Part shown: piece by piece, positions 56,083-64,000 of the stretch | Layout: each line of letters begins with the position of its first letter | How positions within the stretch are numbered: the stretch's first letter is position 1 | Assembly (NCBI RefSeq): GCF_001870485.1 | Contig: NZ_MDKE01000069.1 | Location: 1-64,000 of the forward strand | Length of the DNA stretch: 64,000 bases | Direction of reading: 5' to 3' | DNA from: Oceanisphaera psychrotolerans | Lineage (GTDB): Bacteria > Pseudomonadota > Gammaproteobacteria > Enterobacterales > Aeromonadaceae | Notes under the pieces: model-generated | Database searches by the model: none | What the model was told of the DNA's origin: nothing | The model's input: the letters and a program-made list of their open reading frames with translations, nothing else | Program-made: the position numbers and the translations under genes

Positions 56083-56994
56083 TCAGACGTCGGGGCGCAA
56101 CACCAGCACGTCACAGTGGAGTTTGTCGATCACGTATTCGGCGGTGTTGCCAAGCAGGGCCGCAGACAGCCCGGTACGACCGACCGAGCCCAGGATCACC
56201 AGGCTGGCGTTGATATCGTCCGCACAGCGGGGGATCACTTCTTCCGCCAATCCTTCGTCCAGATGCAGCGAGCTGGACTCCAGATCAAAGCGCACTGCAT
56301 ATTCATACAGGGCGCGCTCATGATGCTTTTTCACCGCCGCATTGTAGGCATGGGGATCGAAGTCGGGCAGCTCCAGCGCCATGTTCACCGGCGTGATGGG
56401 ATAGGCATTTACCAGATGCAGGGTCGCCGACAGCAAGCGGGCGACTTCGGCACTTTCGTGAATGATCCTGTTGTTCAGCGCTTCCTGCGCCTTGTCGTCG
56501 CTGCAGCAGTTGACGGCCGCCAGGACGTTGCCCCCCATGGGCCAGTCCTGTTCCTTGACCAGCAACACCGGACAGGGACACTTGCGCAACAGATGCCAGT
56601 CGGTAGGGGTAAAGATAAACGACTGGATCAGCGCATGCTTGTGGGTGCTCTTCACCACCAGATCGTGATGGCCTGTCTGCACCTGCTGGATGATGGCCTC
56701 GAACGGCCGGCTGTGCCATACCACCTTGAGTTCGAAACGGATCTTACTGTCGGCATAGGGCCTCAGCAGGGTTTTCAACCATTCTTCCCGGCCCTGGAGT
56801 ACACCTTCACGCATTTCGTCGCGCTCGTCGCTGGACAGCATGGAGGTCATTTCATAGGAAAAGTCGTAGATGGGCAGAAACAGGGTGACGATGGCGTCTT
56901 CTTCGAGGGCGGCGACGGAAACAGCCCGGTGCAGCGCCGCCTGAACCTCGGCTACAGGATCAACCACCACCAGAATATGTTGATATTTAATCAT
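56083..56994 (-). CDS. uspE: Universal stress protein E
   Basis: UspE has tandem Usp domains (about 1-150 and 155-303). It begins [21 protein letters not shown]; the second domain ends [39 protein letters not shown]. It is involved in stress survival, motility and adhesion in E. coli. It lies downstream of fnr on the same strand, as in enterobacteria. Confidence 0.95.
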   Translation of the reverse strand: MIKYQHILVVVDPVAEVQAALHRAVSVAALEEDAIVTLFLPIYDFSYEMTSMLSSDERDEMREGVLQGREEWLKTLLRPYADSKIRFELKVVWHSRPFEAIIQQVQTGHHDLVVKSTHKHALIQSFIFTPTDWHLLRKCPCPVLLVKEQDWPMGGNVLAAVNCCSDDKAQEALNNRIIHESAEVARLLSATLHLVNAYPITPVNMALELPDFDPHAYNAAVKKHHERALYEYAVRFDLESSSLHLDEGLAEEVIPRCADDINASLVILGSVGRTGLSAALLGNTAEYVIDKLHCDVLVLRPDV

Positions 56995-57021
56995 AACGAG
57001 TCCCTTCTATAGGAGTGAAAC

Positions 57022-57768
57022 TCAGGTCGGGGTCGGTGAGCCGGCCAATTGGGCCAGCTCCGGCAGATCCAGAATCCGGATATACTTTCCCTCCACCTCG
57101 ATCAGGTGGTTTTTCTGAAAACGGCCCAGCAGACGACTGACGGTTTCGACGGTGAGTCCCAGGTAGTTGCCGATATCACCCCGGGTCATGGTCAGGCGAA
57201 ACTCGCGGGCAGAAAAACCCCGTTGTGAAAAGCGCGTCGACAGGCCGTGCAAAAAGGCGGCCAGACGCTCTTCGGCGGTTTTCTTGGAAAGTAACAGGAT
57301 CATCTGTTGATCGCCGTTGATTTCGTTGCTCATCAGTCGCATGATTTGCTGCCGCAGGCGGGGCAGTTTGCCGGACAGTTCATCCAGCACCTCGTAGGGG
57401 ATCTCGCACACCATGGCGGTTTCAAGCGCCTGGGCAAAAGAGGGGTGATTACCGTTATTGATGGCGTCGAAGCCGATAAGATCGCCGGCCAGATGAAAGG
57501 CGGTGATCTGTTCATCGCCCTGCTCGGTAATGGTATAAGACTTGATCGAGCCGGCGCGAATGGCATACAGCGCCTGCAGAGGGTCGCCGGCCTTGAACAG
57601 CTCCTGTCCTTTCTGAATCGGCTTCTTGCGCTCGATGATATTATCCAGCTCATCCAGCTCGTCGGAATTGAGTCCGAGTGGGATACATAACTGACTGATG
57701 CTGCAATCCTGACAGTGGATAGCACAACCGCTGGTAGCTGTTTTCATTGTTCTGTTCTGATTTTCCAT
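57022..57768 (-). CDS. fnr: Anaerobic regulator FNR
   Basis: FNR is the CRP-family oxygen sensor. The N-terminus carries the 4Fe-4S cysteines in [15 protein letters not shown] (ligands at about C19, C22, C28) with the fourth in AMVCEIPY. The sensor-dimer helix [23 protein letters not shown] and the [26 protein letters not shown] are intact. It probably controls the adjacent cco operon for the high-affinity oxidase, as in related bacteria. A weak FNR-box-like sequence upstream was not convincing. Confidence 0.97.
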   Translation of the reverse strand: MENQNRTMKTATSGCAIHCQDCSISQLCIPLGLNSDELDELDNIIERKKPIQKGQELFKAGDPLQALYAIRAGSIKSYTITEQGDEQITAFHLAGDLIGFDAINNGNHPSFAQALETAMVCEIPYEVLDELSGKLPRLRQQIMRLMSNEINGDQQMILLLSKKTAEERLAAFLHGLSTRFSQRGFSAREFRLTMTRGDIGNYLGLTVETVSRLLGRFQKNHLIEVEGKYIRILDLPELAQLAGSPTPT

Positions 57769-57832
57769 GGCTCAACACTGTTGTGGTATCACCGTTCAAT
57801 CATAGCACCAATGCCAGGGCCTTAATAGCGTG

Positions 57833-58512
57833 TTAAAGCAGCGAAAAAGCCTGAAACAGAGTGAACAAACCATAAAAAATCAACAAGATACCGGAAAGCT
57901 GTCGAAAGCCGGGGTGGTTGAGCCAGTGCCGTAACTGACCGGCCAGCCCGCCCAGCGCCAGCAGCGTGGGGAGGGTACCCAGACCGAACAAGGCCATCAC
58001 CCGGGCGCCTTCCAGGGCGCCACCCGACACCGCGCTCCAGGTCAGCGCCGAGTACACCAGCCCGCAAGGCAGCCAGCCCCAGACCATGCCGAAGGGCAGG
58101 GCCGCCATGGGGTGCTTGAACGGGATGAAGCGCCCGGCCAGGGGCTTGAGATGACGCCAGAGGCCATTGCCGAGCTTTTCCAGTTTCAGTAATACAAACC
58201 ACCAGCGCGCCAGATACAAGCCGAGCAATATGGTCATCACGCCGGCCAGCAATCGCAACCACACCAGCCCCTGCTTGCCCAGGCTGACATCGGCCAGACT
58301 GGCGAACACGCCACCGACCAGGCGCCGGCCAGGCCGTAGCTGAGGATACGACCGGCGTTATAGCTGAGCAGATACAGCCATTGCCAGCGGCGCTGAGTGG
58401 CCGGAACGGCCATGGAAAAGGCGGCGGCCACCCCGCCACACATGGCGATGCAATGGCCGGCACCCAGCAGGCCAATCAGCAACGCCGCCCAGGCATCAAG
58501 CTGAGTGGTCAT
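57833..58512 (-). pseudogene. SafE/TauE-like membrane protein of the cco cluster (frameshifted)
   Basis: The N-terminal frame MTTQLDAWAALLIGLLGAGHCIAMCGGVAAAFSM with the GHCxxMCGG motif runs to YGLAGA; the rest, GGVFASLADVSLGKQGLVWLRLLAGV...PFGMVWGWLPCGLVYSAL, is in the next frame to TAA 57833-57835. A missing C near 58321 (GCCTGG for GCCCTGG) explains the break; the restored length is 226 residues. Proteins of this type next to ccoS are thought to help copper handling or maturation of cbb3 oxidase. It overlaps the end of ccoS by 17 bp. Probably a sequence error. Confidence 0.85.
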
Positions 58513-58705
58513 GCGGGTCCTTGTCGTGGTCGCGCTGGGCCTGGCGATGGGCATCCTTGTCATCATCAAACAGGATATTGTTGCCCTGCCGGTCCAGGTC
58601 TTCGAACTGATCGCTTCTTACCGACCAGAAAAACACGACGATGGCGATAGCCGCAAAGACCATGGCAATGGGGATCATCAGGTACCAGATTTCGATATCG
58701 TTCAT
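58496..58705 (-). CDS. ccoS: cbb3-type cytochrome oxidase assembly protein CcoS
   Basis: The 69-residue protein has one N-terminal membrane helix (YLMIPIAMVFAAIAIVVFFWSV) followed by DQFEDLDRQGNNILFDDD, the CcoS signature, and a His/Asp-rich tail. It is needed for cofactor insertion into cbb3 oxidase. Its ATG overlaps the ccoI stop. Confidence 0.94.
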   Translation of the reverse strand: MNDIEIWYLMIPIAMVFAAIAIVVFFWSVRSDQFEDLDRQGNNILFDDDKDAHRQAQRDHDKDPHDHSA

Positions 58706-61077
58706 AGCCGGGATAGCCTTAGTGAGTTGGTCATTACGATCAGCGAGCTGGCCGACATGCCGGCCATGGCGAACCAGGGGGAGACCTGGCCCATGGCCGC
58801 CAGCGGCAATACCACCAGGTTATAGCCCAGCGCCCAGCTGAAATTCTGCTTGATCACCCGTCGACAGCGGGCGGCGATATGACGGGCGGTCAGTATATGC
58901 TGCAGGTTGTCGGAGAGCAGCAGGGCATCGGCGCTGTTCTTGGCGATGTCGGTGCCACCCGCCATGGCAAAGGACACATGGGCGCCGGCCAGGACCGGCG
59001 CATCGTTGATGCCATCCCCCACCATCAGGCATATCTCGCCGGCCCGGCCGCAGCGTCGGAGGTAGGCCAGCTTGTCATCGGGGCTGGCATGCTTGACCAG
59101 CTTGTCGACACCCAGCCGCTCGGCTACCTGTTCGGCCTGACCGGAGCTGTCGCCGGTGAGGATGGTGGTGGCAATGCCCTTCGCCCGGCAGTCACGAATC
59201 AGCGTGTCGGCTTCTTCCCGAAGCGGATCGGTCAGCACGACACGCGCCACCAGCCCTCGTTCATTGGCCAGATAGACACAGAGCTCCGCATCCTGATTAT
59301 CCGGTGCCAGCCAGGCACCACTGCCCAACCGCCAGCGATGGCCGTCAATCAGGCCACTGACACCGCGACCGACCCGGTTTTCCCGTTCGGTCACCATTAA
59401 TCCCTGCTGCCGGTAGGGTGCAAAGGCACGGGCGATGGGATGTTCCGACTGGGCTTCCAATGCGGCGGCCAGCGCCAGGACATCAGACTCGCTCAGCTCG
59501 GCCAGCAGGGCTACCGAGCTGACGGCAACCTCGCCTTTGGTCAGGGTGCCGGTTTTATCAAACACGATACGGCTGACCCGGGGGAGGGTATCCAGCACAT
59601 GGGCCCGGCGTACCAGAATGCCGGAGCGGCTCAGGCGGGAGGTCGCGACCGTGAGCGCAGTGGGAGTGGCCAGCGACAAGGCACAGGGGCAGGTGGCCAC
59701 CAGTACCGACAGCATCACCCAGAATGCCTTGTCGGCATCGAGCTGCAGCCACACCAGATAGGTCGTCAGTGTGACCAGCAACAGCGCCGCCACGAAGTAG
59801 CGGGACAGTTGATCGGCCAGAATGGCCACCCTGGGCTTTTCCGCCAGGGCGTCGTCCTGGGCGCGCAGAATTTCAGACACCCGGGCTTCGGCCAGCGGGC
59901 GCAGTACCCGCAGTCGCAATGGCGCTTCGACATTGGTTGTGCCGGCAAAGACAGGGTCACCGGGCTGGCGGCTGACCGGCAGGTGTTCGCCGGTCAGCAT
60001 CGACTCATCCACGCTGGTGCGGCCATCGAGGATTTCGGCATCGGCCGGGATCCGACCGCCCGGAGCCACCAGTACTATCTGACCGGTCTGCAGGGTTTTG
60101 GCGGCCAGCTCCCGCTCGCCATCGTCGGTTTCGACCCGGGCCAGCATGGGGATCAACAGCGTCAGGTTGGCGGTGGTTTCCGAGGCCCGACGTTTGGCGC
60201 GCATCTCCAGAAAACGGCTGGTCAGCAGCAAAAAGGCAAACATGGACACACATTCGTAATAGACATCGCCGGTCTGGGTCACGGTGGCATAGACCGAGGC
60301 CACAAAGGCAAACACCATCGCCAGCGACACCGGCAGATCCATGTTCAATGCCCGGTTTTTGAGACCGCGCCAGGCATTGCGGTAGAAGGGCAGGGCGGAG
60401 TACGCCATCACCGGAACAGACAGCCACAGGCTTATCCAGCGGAAGTACTCGACCAGAGCGGCATCGGTGTCCGGAAACAGATCATCATACAGCGCCAGTG
60501 CCACCATCATCACCTGCATGCTGGCGATGCCGGCCACCCCCATGCGCAGCAGGTAGGATTTAACCTCCCGGTTATAAAGCTGCTCCTGCTGATGGGGTTG
60601 AAAGGGCCGAGCCTGATAGCCGATATCGGCAAAGGCCGTCAGCAGCCGGCTCAAGGAAACCTGCTCGTCGTGCCAGCGCAGCCGGGCCCGCTCGGTGGTG
60701 GTATTGACCTGGATAAGAGCCACCCCCGGAACCCGTGCCAGATGACGTTCAATCAACCAGGCACAGGCGGCACAACTCAGGCCGGAAATAGAGAGCTGAA
60801 CTTCTTTAAGCTGGTCTTTTTCACTGACGAAGTCCTGCTGTATCTCGGCCAGATCATAGTGCTGCAGCTGTTTCAGCTCGTCGGGGACCGCATCGGCTTT
60901 GGGGGCAGGACCGGTGCGGTGCTGGTAGTAGCTGCCCAGTCCGCACTCGATAATGGTATCGGCCACCGCCAGACAACCGGGACAGCAGAAACACTGACTG
61001 ATCCCATCCAGCTCCAGTTGATGCCGGCTGCCGGCAGGAATGGCTTCACCACAGTGAAAACAGCCGTCCATGATCAA
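58702..61077 (-). CDS. ccoI: Copper-translocating P-type ATPase CcoI
   Basis: The 791-residue P1B ATPase supplies copper for cbb3 oxidase assembly. An N-terminal cysteine-rich region (CFHCGEAIPAG, CFCCPGC) precedes the HMA domain GLSCAACAWLIERHL. TPase motifs: actuator TGEH, CPx VATCPCALSLATP, phosphorylation FDKTGTLTKG and MVGDGINDAPVLAGAHVS. It is followed by ccoS with a four-base overlap. Confidence 0.97.
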   Translation of the reverse strand: MIMDGCFHCGEAIPAGSRHQLELDGISQCFCCPGCLAVADTIIECGLGSYYQHRTGPAPKADAVPDELKQLQHYDLAEIQQDFVSEKDQLKEVQLSISGLSCAACAWLIERHLARVPGVALIQVNTTTERARLRWHDEQVSLSRLLTAFADIGYQARPFQPHQQEQLYNREVKSYLLRMGVAGIASMQVMMVALALYDDLFPDTDAALVEYFRWISLWLSVPVMAYSALPFYRNAWRGLKNRALNMDLPVSLAMVFAFVASVYATVTQTGDVYYECVSMFAFLLLTSRFLEMRAKRRASETTANLTLLIPMLARVETDDGERELAAKTLQTGQIVLVAPGGRIPADAEILDGRTSVDESMLTGEHLPVSRQPGDPVFAGTTNVEAPLRLRVLRPLAEARVSEILRAQDDALAEKPRVAILADQLSRYFVAALLLVTLTTYLVWLQLDADKAFWVMLSVLVATCPCALSLATPTALTVATSRLSRSGILVRRAHVLDTLPRVSRIVFDKTGTLTKGEVAVSSVALLAELSESDVLALAAALEAQSEHPIARAFAPYRQQGLMVTERENRVGRGVSGLIDGHRWRLGSGAWLAPDNQDAELCVYLANERGLVARVVLTDPLREEADTLIRDCRAKGIATTILTGDSSGQAEQVAERLGVDKLVKHASPDDKLAYLRRCGRAGEICLMVGDGINDAPVLAGAHVSFAMAGGTDIAKNSADALLLSDNLQHILTARHIAARCRRVIKQNFSWALGYNLVVLPLAAMGQVSPWFAMAGMSASSLIVMTNSLRLSRL

Positions 61078-61565
61078 CTCCCGGCGCGGATGATCAGCCG
61101 GTCCGAAATCGGCAGGCTGATGCGTTTTTGCATACGCCAGTGGCCATCGAACGCTTCAATCTGCAGGTTCCACTGGCCGTCTATCAGCGGGCGATCAAGC
61201 CGCTCGCGATAAACACCGGCCGCATCGCTGGTCAGCAGCAACTGCTGATCCTGCTTGGCGAGGGTGGGGTGGTTGAAGAGCACCCGTACCGCTTCACCAT
61301 TGTTATGACGGCCCTGCATGTGGAGTTCGAGCTGACCGTCCCGATAACGCAGCTCGGCCACCAGACCCAGCTCTTCGGCTTTTTTCACCTCGCTGAGATC
61401 CTGATTGATGGCTCGGCCTTTTTTGTAGTAGTCATCGACCACCATGCTGTCGGCCCCGGAACTGGCCAGGTGAAAGGTATAAAGGCTGGCGGCTACCGCG
61501 CACAACGGCAACACGATAAGAAACCAGGGCCAGAACTGCTGATACCAGGGACGTTGCATAACCAA
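61074..61565 (-). CDS. ccoH: cbb3 oxidase assembly protein CcoH (FixH)
   Basis: The 163-residue protein has one N-terminal membrane anchor (WYQQFWPWFLIVLPLCAVAASLYTF), then SGADSMVVDDYYKKGRAINQDLSE, the FixH signature. The rest is a periplasmic beta domain. It starts the ccoHIS group, 109 bp after ccoP beyond two tandem terminators. ccoG is not seen between ccoP and ccoH. Confidence 0.94.
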   Translation of the reverse strand: MVMQRPWYQQFWPWFLIVLPLCAVAASLYTFHLASSGADSMVVDDYYKKGRAINQDLSEVKKAEELGLVAELRYRDGQLELHMQGRHNNGEAVRVLFNHPTLAKQDQQLLLTSDAAGVYRERLDRPLIDGQWNLQIEAFDGHWRMQKRISLPISDRLIIRAGS

Positions 61566-61600
61566 TTCCTACGACAAAAAAGCGGTGCCTAATATAACAA

Positions 61601-61660
61601 AAAGCCCCGACCAGCGGGGCTTTTTAATCAAAGCCCCCAACCAGCGGGGCTTTTTAATCA
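61601..61660 (-). terminator. Tandem duplicated terminators between ccoP and ccoH
   Basis: Two 30-bp direct repeats (CCAGCGGGGCTTTTTAATCA at 61611-61630 and 61641-61660, each preceded by a slightly different AAGCCCC arm) form two hairpins. On the minus strand each has a GGGGCTT arm followed by T-rich sequence. They lie 15 bp after the ccoP stop. Confidence 0.8.
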
Positions 61661-61674
61661 AAGCCCGGCGGGCC

Positions 61675-62649
61675 TTATTTCACGTTGTTCAGGCTGTAGA
61701 CGTAAGACGCCAACAGGTGAACCTTGTCTTCGCCCAGAATGTCTTTCCAGGCCGGCATCACGCCGTTACGACCGTTGCGAATGCTGTCTTCCACCGCGGC
61801 ACGAGAGCCGCCATAGAGCCAGATACCGTCGGTCAGGTTGGGGGCGCCCATGGCATGGTTACCCTTGGCGTCCATACCGTGACAGGCGGCACAGACGGCG
61901 AAGCGGGCCTGACCCTTCTGGGCTTCCACCGCATCGACCTTGCGGCCGGACAGGCTCAGCACATAGGACGCGACTTCACGCACACCGTCTTCACCGAGGC
62001 TGGCTTCCCAGGCCGGCATGGCACCCTGGCGACCATGGAGCAGCGTGGTCTTGATCTGCTCGGGGGTACCGCCGTACAGCCAGTCGGCATCGGTCAGATT
62101 CGGGAAGCCGCGGCCACCACGAGCATCAGAACCATGACACTGGGCACAGTTTTGCAGGAACAGGCGCTGGCCCACCTTGGTGGCATTTTCGTCCATGGCG
62201 ATATCGGCAATGGCACGGTAGGTCTGGCCATCCGGTTCATAGGCCAGCTCACGGAACTTGGCACCAAAGACTTCATCAGCCTTGACCATTTCCCGCTCAT
62301 ACTGCACCAGCTTGCCCTGCTCGCGCGCGTCGGCAGACGCGGCATGGTATTCCTCCAGCGAGCGAACATTCTGGTTGGAACTCTGCCAGCCCAGCAGGCC
62401 TTTAAAGTTGCCCAGACCCGGATACAGCGCCAGGTAGAACAGCGCGAACACCACCATGAAGATAAACAGGTAGCTCCACCACTTGGGCAGCGGGTTGTTC
62501 AGTTCTGAAATACCGTCGAAGGTATGCCCGGTCGGCGCGCCTTCTTCCATTCCCATTTTGTCCCGGGAACACCAGATCAGCAGGGCCAGGCAACCAAAAA
62601 TGGTGCCCAGGCTGATCACGGTTACAAACACACTTAGAAATGTACTCAT
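61675..62649 (-). CDS. ccoP: cbb3-type cytochrome c oxidase diheme subunit CcoP
   Basis: CcoP carries two c-type hemes that feed electrons to the catalytic subunit. The 324-residue protein has two N-terminal hydrophobic helices (LSVFVTVISLGTIFGCLALLIWC and WWSYLFIFMVVFALFYLALYPGL). CAQCHGSDARGGRGFPNL and CAACHGMDAKGNHAMGAPNL are its heme motifs, with axial Met residues in AMPAW and VMPAW. It overlaps ccoQ by four bases. Confidence 0.97.
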   Translation of the reverse strand: MSTFLSVFVTVISLGTIFGCLALLIWCSRDKMGMEEGAPTGHTFDGISELNNPLPKWWSYLFIFMVVFALFYLALYPGLGNFKGLLGWQSSNQNVRSLEEYHAASADAREQGKLVQYEREMVKADEVFGAKFRELAYEPDGQTYRAIADIAMDENATKVGQRLFLQNCAQCHGSDARGGRGFPNLTDADWLYGGTPEQIKTTLLHGRQGAMPAWEASLGEDGVREVASYVLSLSGRKVDAVEAQKGQARFAVCAACHGMDAKGNHAMGAPNLTDGIWLYGGSRAAVEDSIRNGRNGVMPAWKDILGEDKVHLLASYVYSLNNVK

Positions 62650-62861
62650 TTTTTATTAGCTCCTGCGCGATCCTGCTCAGTACCCGAAGAGGTTCCGTTC
62701 GCCTCGTCTTCATCAAAAATAGAGCTGGCTATCGCATCAAATGAGTCTTTGCGACGCTTGCCGTAAGCCCACCAGACGATGCCGATAAACAACACCAGCA
62801 AGGTCAGTGTCTGATAACTGATCAGGGTTGGCTTGAGCGCCTCCAGGGTACTGATATCCAT
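62646..62861 (-). CDS. ccoQ: cbb3-type cytochrome c oxidase subunit CcoQ
   Basis: The 71-residue single-helix protein (TLISYQTLTLLVLFIGIVWWAYGKRRKDSFDAIA) stabilises the oxidase complex. It lies between ccoO and ccoP, 12 bp after ccoO, and overlaps ccoP. Confidence 0.94.
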   Translation of the reverse strand: MDISTLEALKPTLISYQTLTLLVLFIGIVWWAYGKRRKDSFDAIASSIFDEDEANGTSSGTEQDRAGANKK

Positions 62862-62873
62862 AATCGACTCCGG

Positions 62874-63482
62874 TTATTTAAGGGCGTGGCCCAAAGACTG
62901 CAGATAAGCGATGATGGCATCCATTTCGGTCTTGCCCTTCACCGCGGCCTCGGCACCTTCAATGTCCGCATCGGTATAGGGAACACCGAAGCTGTCCCGG
63001 AACAGGGTCAACTTGGCGGCAGTTTGCTTGCCATCCAGGGTGTTGGTTTCCAGCCAGGGGAACGCAGGCATGTTCGACTCGGGCACCACATTACGCGGGT
63101 TGAGCAGATGCACCCGGTGCCATTCGTCGGAGTAACGACCACCGACACGAGCCAGATCCGGACCGGTACGCTTGGAGCCCCACAGGAACGGATGCTCCCA
63201 CACGCTTTCGCCGGCCACGGAATAGTTACCGTAGCGCTCGGTTTCGGCACGGAAGGGGCGGATCATCTGGCTGTGACACACATGACATCCATCGCGGATA
63301 TAAATATCACGACCTTCCATCTCCAGCGCGGTATAAGGGCGCAGGCCCTCTACCGGCTCGTTGGTCTGCTGCTGGAAAAACAGCGGGACGATTTCTACCA
63401 GGCCACCGAAGCTGATGGCCACTACGGTGAGTACCGCCAACCAGGTAACGTTTTTCTCGACGAGTTCATGACGATTTTTCAT
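62874..63482 (-). CDS. ccoO: cbb3-type cytochrome c oxidase monoheme subunit CcoO
   Basis: CcoO passes electrons from CcoP to CcoN. The 202-residue protein has an N-terminal anchor ([25 protein letters not shown]), the heme motif [22 protein letters not shown], a distal Met in SNMPAFPWL and [18 protein letters not shown]. It is 12 bp after ccoN. Confidence 0.97.
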   Translation of the reverse strand: MKNRHELVEKNVTWLAVLTVVAISFGGLVEIVPLFFQQQTNEPVEGLRPYTALEMEGRDIYIRDGCHVCHSQMIRPFRAETERYGNYSVAGESVWEHPFLWGSKRTGPDLARVGGRYSDEWHRVHLLNPRNVVPESNMPAFPWLETNTLDGKQTAAKLTLFRDSFGVPYTDADIEGAEAAVKGKTEMDAIIAYLQSLGHALK

Positions 63483-63494
63483 TCACAAGTCTCC

Positions 63495-64000
63495 TTATGC
63501 CGGTTGGGGAATAGCTTGCAGGGAGCCTTTTGGCGCCTTAATGGTGCGATAGCTGTTATAAGCCATCAGCAACATGCCGGTCACGAAGAAGCAGCCGCCC
63601 AGGAAGCGAACAAAGTAGAACGGATAAGAGGCTTGCAGACTTTCAACAAAGCTGTAGGTCAGGGTGCCATCGTCGTTCACCGCACGCCACATCAGACCCT
63701 GCATCACACCGCTGATCCACATGGACACGATGTACAATACGGTACCGATGGTCGCCAGCCAGAAATGCATGTTGATGAGCTTGGTGCTGTACATGCGTTC
63801 CTGATTGAACAGGTTGGGGATCAGGTGATAAACCGCGCCGATAGACACCATGGCAACCCAGCCCAGCGCACCGGAGTGCACGTGGCCCACGGTCCAGTCG
63901 GTGTAGTGGGAGAGGGCGTTCACGGTTTTGATCGCCATCATCGGACCTTCGAAGGTGGACATGCCGTAGAACGACAGGGACACGATCAGGAAACGCAGAA
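63495..64000 (-). CDS. ccoN: cbb3-type cytochrome c oxidase catalytic subunit CcoN (C-terminal part)
   Basis: The C-terminal 168 residues of the heme-copper subunit are visible; the frame continues past the right edge. Hydrophobic helices and typical CcoN sequences are present: [36 protein letters not shown] (with heme and copper-site His) and [31 protein letters not shown]. An in-frame GTG at 63983 is internal, not the start. This terminal oxidase works under low oxygen. Confidence 0.97.
   Translation of the reverse strand, partial: LRFLIVSLSFYGMSTFEGPMMAIKTVNALSHYTDWTVGHVHSGALGWVAMVSIGAVYHLIPNLFNQERMYSTKLINMHFWLATIGTVLYIVSMWISGVMQGLMWRAVNDDGTLTYSFVESLQASYPFYFVRFLGGCFFVTGMLLMAYNSYRTIKAPKGSLQAIPQPA

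Noticed and set aside
57769-57832. FNR box upstream of fnr (TTGAA-CGGT-GATAC)
   Set aside because: It deviates from TTGAT-N4-ATCAA in both half-sites; too weak to report.
59440-61212. 590-codon open frame on the strand opposite ccoI
   Set aside because: It has low-complexity Gly/His/Gln-rich composition, mirrors the codon bias of ccoI and has no recognisable domain or ribosome-binding site.

Overview
The window looks like a chromosomal segment of a gammaproteobacterium, most likely of the Aeromonadales (an Oceanimonas/Zobellella/Oceanisphaera-like genome). This is inference from protein similarity and gene order: minCDE beside ycgL-ycgM-ycgN, fadR divergent from dsbB, mdtK divergent from ribE, thrS-infC-rpmI-rplT-pheST-ihfA, and ccoNOQP-ccoHIS-fnr-uspE-ttcA. 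Base composition is GC-rich except for the first ~1.7 kb, which is AT-rich.

Layout. 1-1700: end of an IS630-type element, a truncated gene tail and an AT-rich CPA1-type cation/proton antiporter, probably acquired DNA. 2100-9470 (minus strand): a complete histidine operon hisL-G-D-C-B-H-A-F-IE with a His-codon leader peptide, pause hairpin and attenuator. hisH is frameshifted and an 80-bp tandem duplication sits at the hisH/hisA junction. 9.7-15.4 kb (minus): a LysR regulator, a fused TRAP permease, its TAXI-type solute-binding protein and a 2-oxoadipate dioxygenase/decarboxylase. 15.6-23.2 kb: trmK-like methyltransferase, ZIP transporter, yoaA, tsaB (frameshifted), fadD, rnd. 23.2-29.5 kb: minEDC, ycgLMN, dsbB, fadR, spoVR. 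29.5-35.4 kb: yeaH and prkA (the PrkA stress cluster with spoVR), a 680-bp intergenic region with a likely small RNA and two matching operator-like sites, azoR and an omega-aminotransferase. 35.9-41.2 kb: tRNA-Val(GAC), a DUF3080 lipoprotein, mdtK, ribE, a CPXCG protein, a pteridine-reductase-like SDR and a fructosamine-kinase-family protein. 41.4-48.5 kb: the translation operon thrS-infC (AUA start)-rpmI-rplT-pheS-pheT-ihfA. 48.6-55 kb: cobB, potDCBA and two uncharacterised genes. 55-64 kb (minus): ttcA, uspE, fnr, a SafE-like membrane protein, ccoSIH, tandem terminators, ccoPQO and the end of ccoN.

The most unusual feature is the TRAP solute-binding protein at 12704-13702. Its two halves are in reverse order compared with ordinary TAXI proteins: the segment that normally follows the 'LKGK-RVxVG' hinge comes first and the normal N-terminal half comes last. 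It appears to be a natural circular permutation, and it carries a lipobox with Asp at +2, which would tether it to the inner membrane.

Four genes (hisH, tsaB, pheT and the SafE-like gene) are each broken by what looks like one missing base at a short homopolymer. Restoring one base gives a normal-length product in each case. Because pheT and tsaB are normally essential, assembly or base-calling error is the simplest explanation, and I treat those genes as probably intact in the organism.
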